A stretch of 54,649 nt of DNA from Cupriavidus basilensis (lineage in GTDB: Bacteria; Pseudomonadota; Gammaproteobacteria; Burkholderiales; Burkholderiaceae), in assembly GCF_029335485.1 (NCBI RefSeq), contig NZ_JARJLM010000392.1, positions 1 to 54,649 of the forward strand, given 5' to 3'. Of this stretch, positions 53,933 through 54,649 are shown piece after piece (within the stretch, counting starts at the first letter, position 1; each line of letters opens with the position of its first letter). The notes below the pieces were generated by a model. That model made no database searches and was not told where the DNA came from. It saw only the letters and a program-made list of their open reading frames with translations. Position numbers and translations under genes: made by a program.

Positions 53933-54360
53933 CTTGTCTGTTTTGAATTTTTAGTAAGTTGTGAAAGTTTAGAACAAAAGAGAAGGAAGCTGGAGGGGCG
54001 CGGATGCGTCAAGGTGTCGCTGTTTGTCCGGTCCCGGAGGGGCAAGAGTCAAGGTTCGGCTGGCTCAGGGGGGGCGAACCCTTTTGTTCTGCGGCTTGCC
54101 ATTCGGAGGGGCTGGCCTGTTTGTGCCGCTTCCATGGCTCGCTGCACCCCTATGCGGCGGTTCCTGCGCCCGCCAATTCGCCAGCAGGGCCGAGAGGGCC
54201 ACGCCCGCGAGGAATTTCAGAAAAAGCTTGCAAGCTGCGTTCGAAAACATTAGTATTCGCTCCCCGCATCAAACGTTGCTTGCAGAGCAGGCGACGAGAA
54301 AATAGTTGCGGGGATTAACAGAAGTGGCGGCGATATTTGCTGCGGCGAAAATAATTCGCA
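53933..54360. other. Intergenic stretch before the rRNA promoter
   Basis: No supported gene. Open frames on both strands (54020-54320) lack start signals. An A+T-rich approach to the rRNA promoter begins around 54240, with A-rich runs near 54290-54380 that could be an UP element or Fis-type site. Confidence 0.45.
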
Positions 54361-54367
54361 AAAACTG

Positions 54368-54396
54368 TTGATTAAAACAAGATTAAGCTTCATAAT
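54368..54396 (+). promoter_or_regulatory. rRNA operon promoter
   Basis: TTGATT (54368-54373), 17 bases, then CATAAT (54391-54396). Transcription should begin at about 54403. It is followed by a GC-rich discriminator-like TCGTTTCTCTGCTGC, similar to the region in front of 16S genes in Burkholderia/Ralstonia, where the segment CATAATCTCGTTTCTCTGCT is closely conserved. Confidence 0.8.
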
Positions 54397-54402
54397 CTCG
54401 TT

Positions 54403-54649
54403 TCTCTGCTGCAGACAACGCAGCGACGCGGTAAGCAAAGCGAACCGCGGCTAGTTCTTTAACAAACAAACAACCGATAAGTGTGGGCGCTTGATAGCGG
54501 ATGCGGAAGACCTCGGTCTTTTAGCTTACAAGTTATAAAGTGCTCGCACAGTAAAACATGTTGGTTATGTCTTCGGATGTAGCCAGTCAGTTTTCTGAGA
54601 GTGAGCGACCGCTCGAAAGAGCGAGGTTTCAGCAGGCAACTGCGCGGAA
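54403..54649 (+). ncRNA. rRNA operon leader (5-prime part of pre-16S), partial
   Basis: It carries an antitermination module: a boxB-like hairpin (CGCGG ... CCGCG, 54427-54431 and 54445-54449) followed by a boxA GTTCTTTAACAA (54454-54465). The next segment CAACCGATAAGTGTGGGCGC is strongly conserved in pre-16S leaders of Burkholderiaceae. GTGAGCGACCGCTCGAAAGA near the right end is also typical. The mature 16S gene is expected to begin within a few tens of bases past the window. The leader gives no taxon below family with certainty. Confidence 0.85.

Noticed and set aside
54004-54318. Open frames just before the rRNA promoter.
   Set aside because: No ribosome binding site or family; composition fits non-coding DNA before an rrn operon.
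1-54649. CRISPR arrays, tRNA genes, complete IS elements.
   Set aside because: No regularly spaced repeats, no cloverleaf-like segments and no intact transposase were seen by eye.

Overview
The window is GC-rich and carries genes typical of Burkholderiaceae (Cupriavidus/Ralstonia-type): a phasin with an acetoacetyl-CoA reductase, a short-Q-loop cyanide-insensitive quinol oxidase, many LysR/IclR/AraC regulators, and at the right edge the promoter and leader of an rRNA operon whose boxA and following conserved stretch look like those of Burkholderia/Ralstonia. The genus call is inference; no 16S sequence lies in the window. Several short gene relics and IS scars mark it as an accessory, rearranged region.

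Layout. (1) 1-2300: start of an NAD(P)-binding reductase divergent from a LysR regulator, then a decayed stretch with a PAP2-phosphatase relic. (2) 2459-9911: an arsenic island, all on the plus strand: aioB-aioA (arsenite oxidase), arsR, an arsI-like C-As lyase, two low-molecular-weight-phosphatase-type arsC genes, acr3, a glutaredoxin-type arsC and arsH. Together they would oxidise arsenite in the periplasm, reduce arsenate and export arsenite in the cytoplasm, and handle organoarsenicals. A short piece that looks like the 5-prime end of a group II intron lies between acr3 and arsC. (3) 10191-20840: an efflux locus. A two-component system and an RND pump with its adaptor (minus strand) face a MipA-like protein, a small protein, an MFS pump, a small secreted Cys/Trp-rich peptide and an outer-membrane factor (plus strand). 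An 11-bp-spaced CTTGA repeat occurs in front of both arms. (4) 20809-24287: NmrA-type reductase/LysR and monooxygenase-like/WYL-regulator pairs, the latter with a perfect palindrome between the genes. (5) 24404-29551: a 1715-residue autotransporter.

(6) 29552-35866: a scarred region. An IS5-family relic is fused to an IS30-family relic. The missing C-terminus of the IS30 transposase lies 5 kb away on the other strand, which suggests an inversion carrying a hydrolase, an aromatic-acid-type MFS transporter, an AraC regulator and an NnrU-like protein. A DNA ligase relic follows. (7) 35966-44188: a chemoreceptor, a relic of 4-hydroxyphenylpyruvate dioxygenase, small hypothetical genes, phasin plus phaB, dsbA and a DPYT-repeat secreted protein. 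(8) 44367-47271: a flavin monooxygenase, an IclR regulator and a LigB-type dioxygenase, probably a small aromatic-degradation module. (9) 47485-53932: a YdcF-like protein, a membrane protein, a DnaQ-like exonuclease, an MpaB-like protein and a GbsR-type regulator with cioA and cioB. (10) 54368-54649: rRNA operon promoter and leader; the 16S gene should start just past the window.

All identifications come from reading motifs and whole-protein resemblance by eye; no database search was run. No tRNA, CRISPR array or complete IS was seen.
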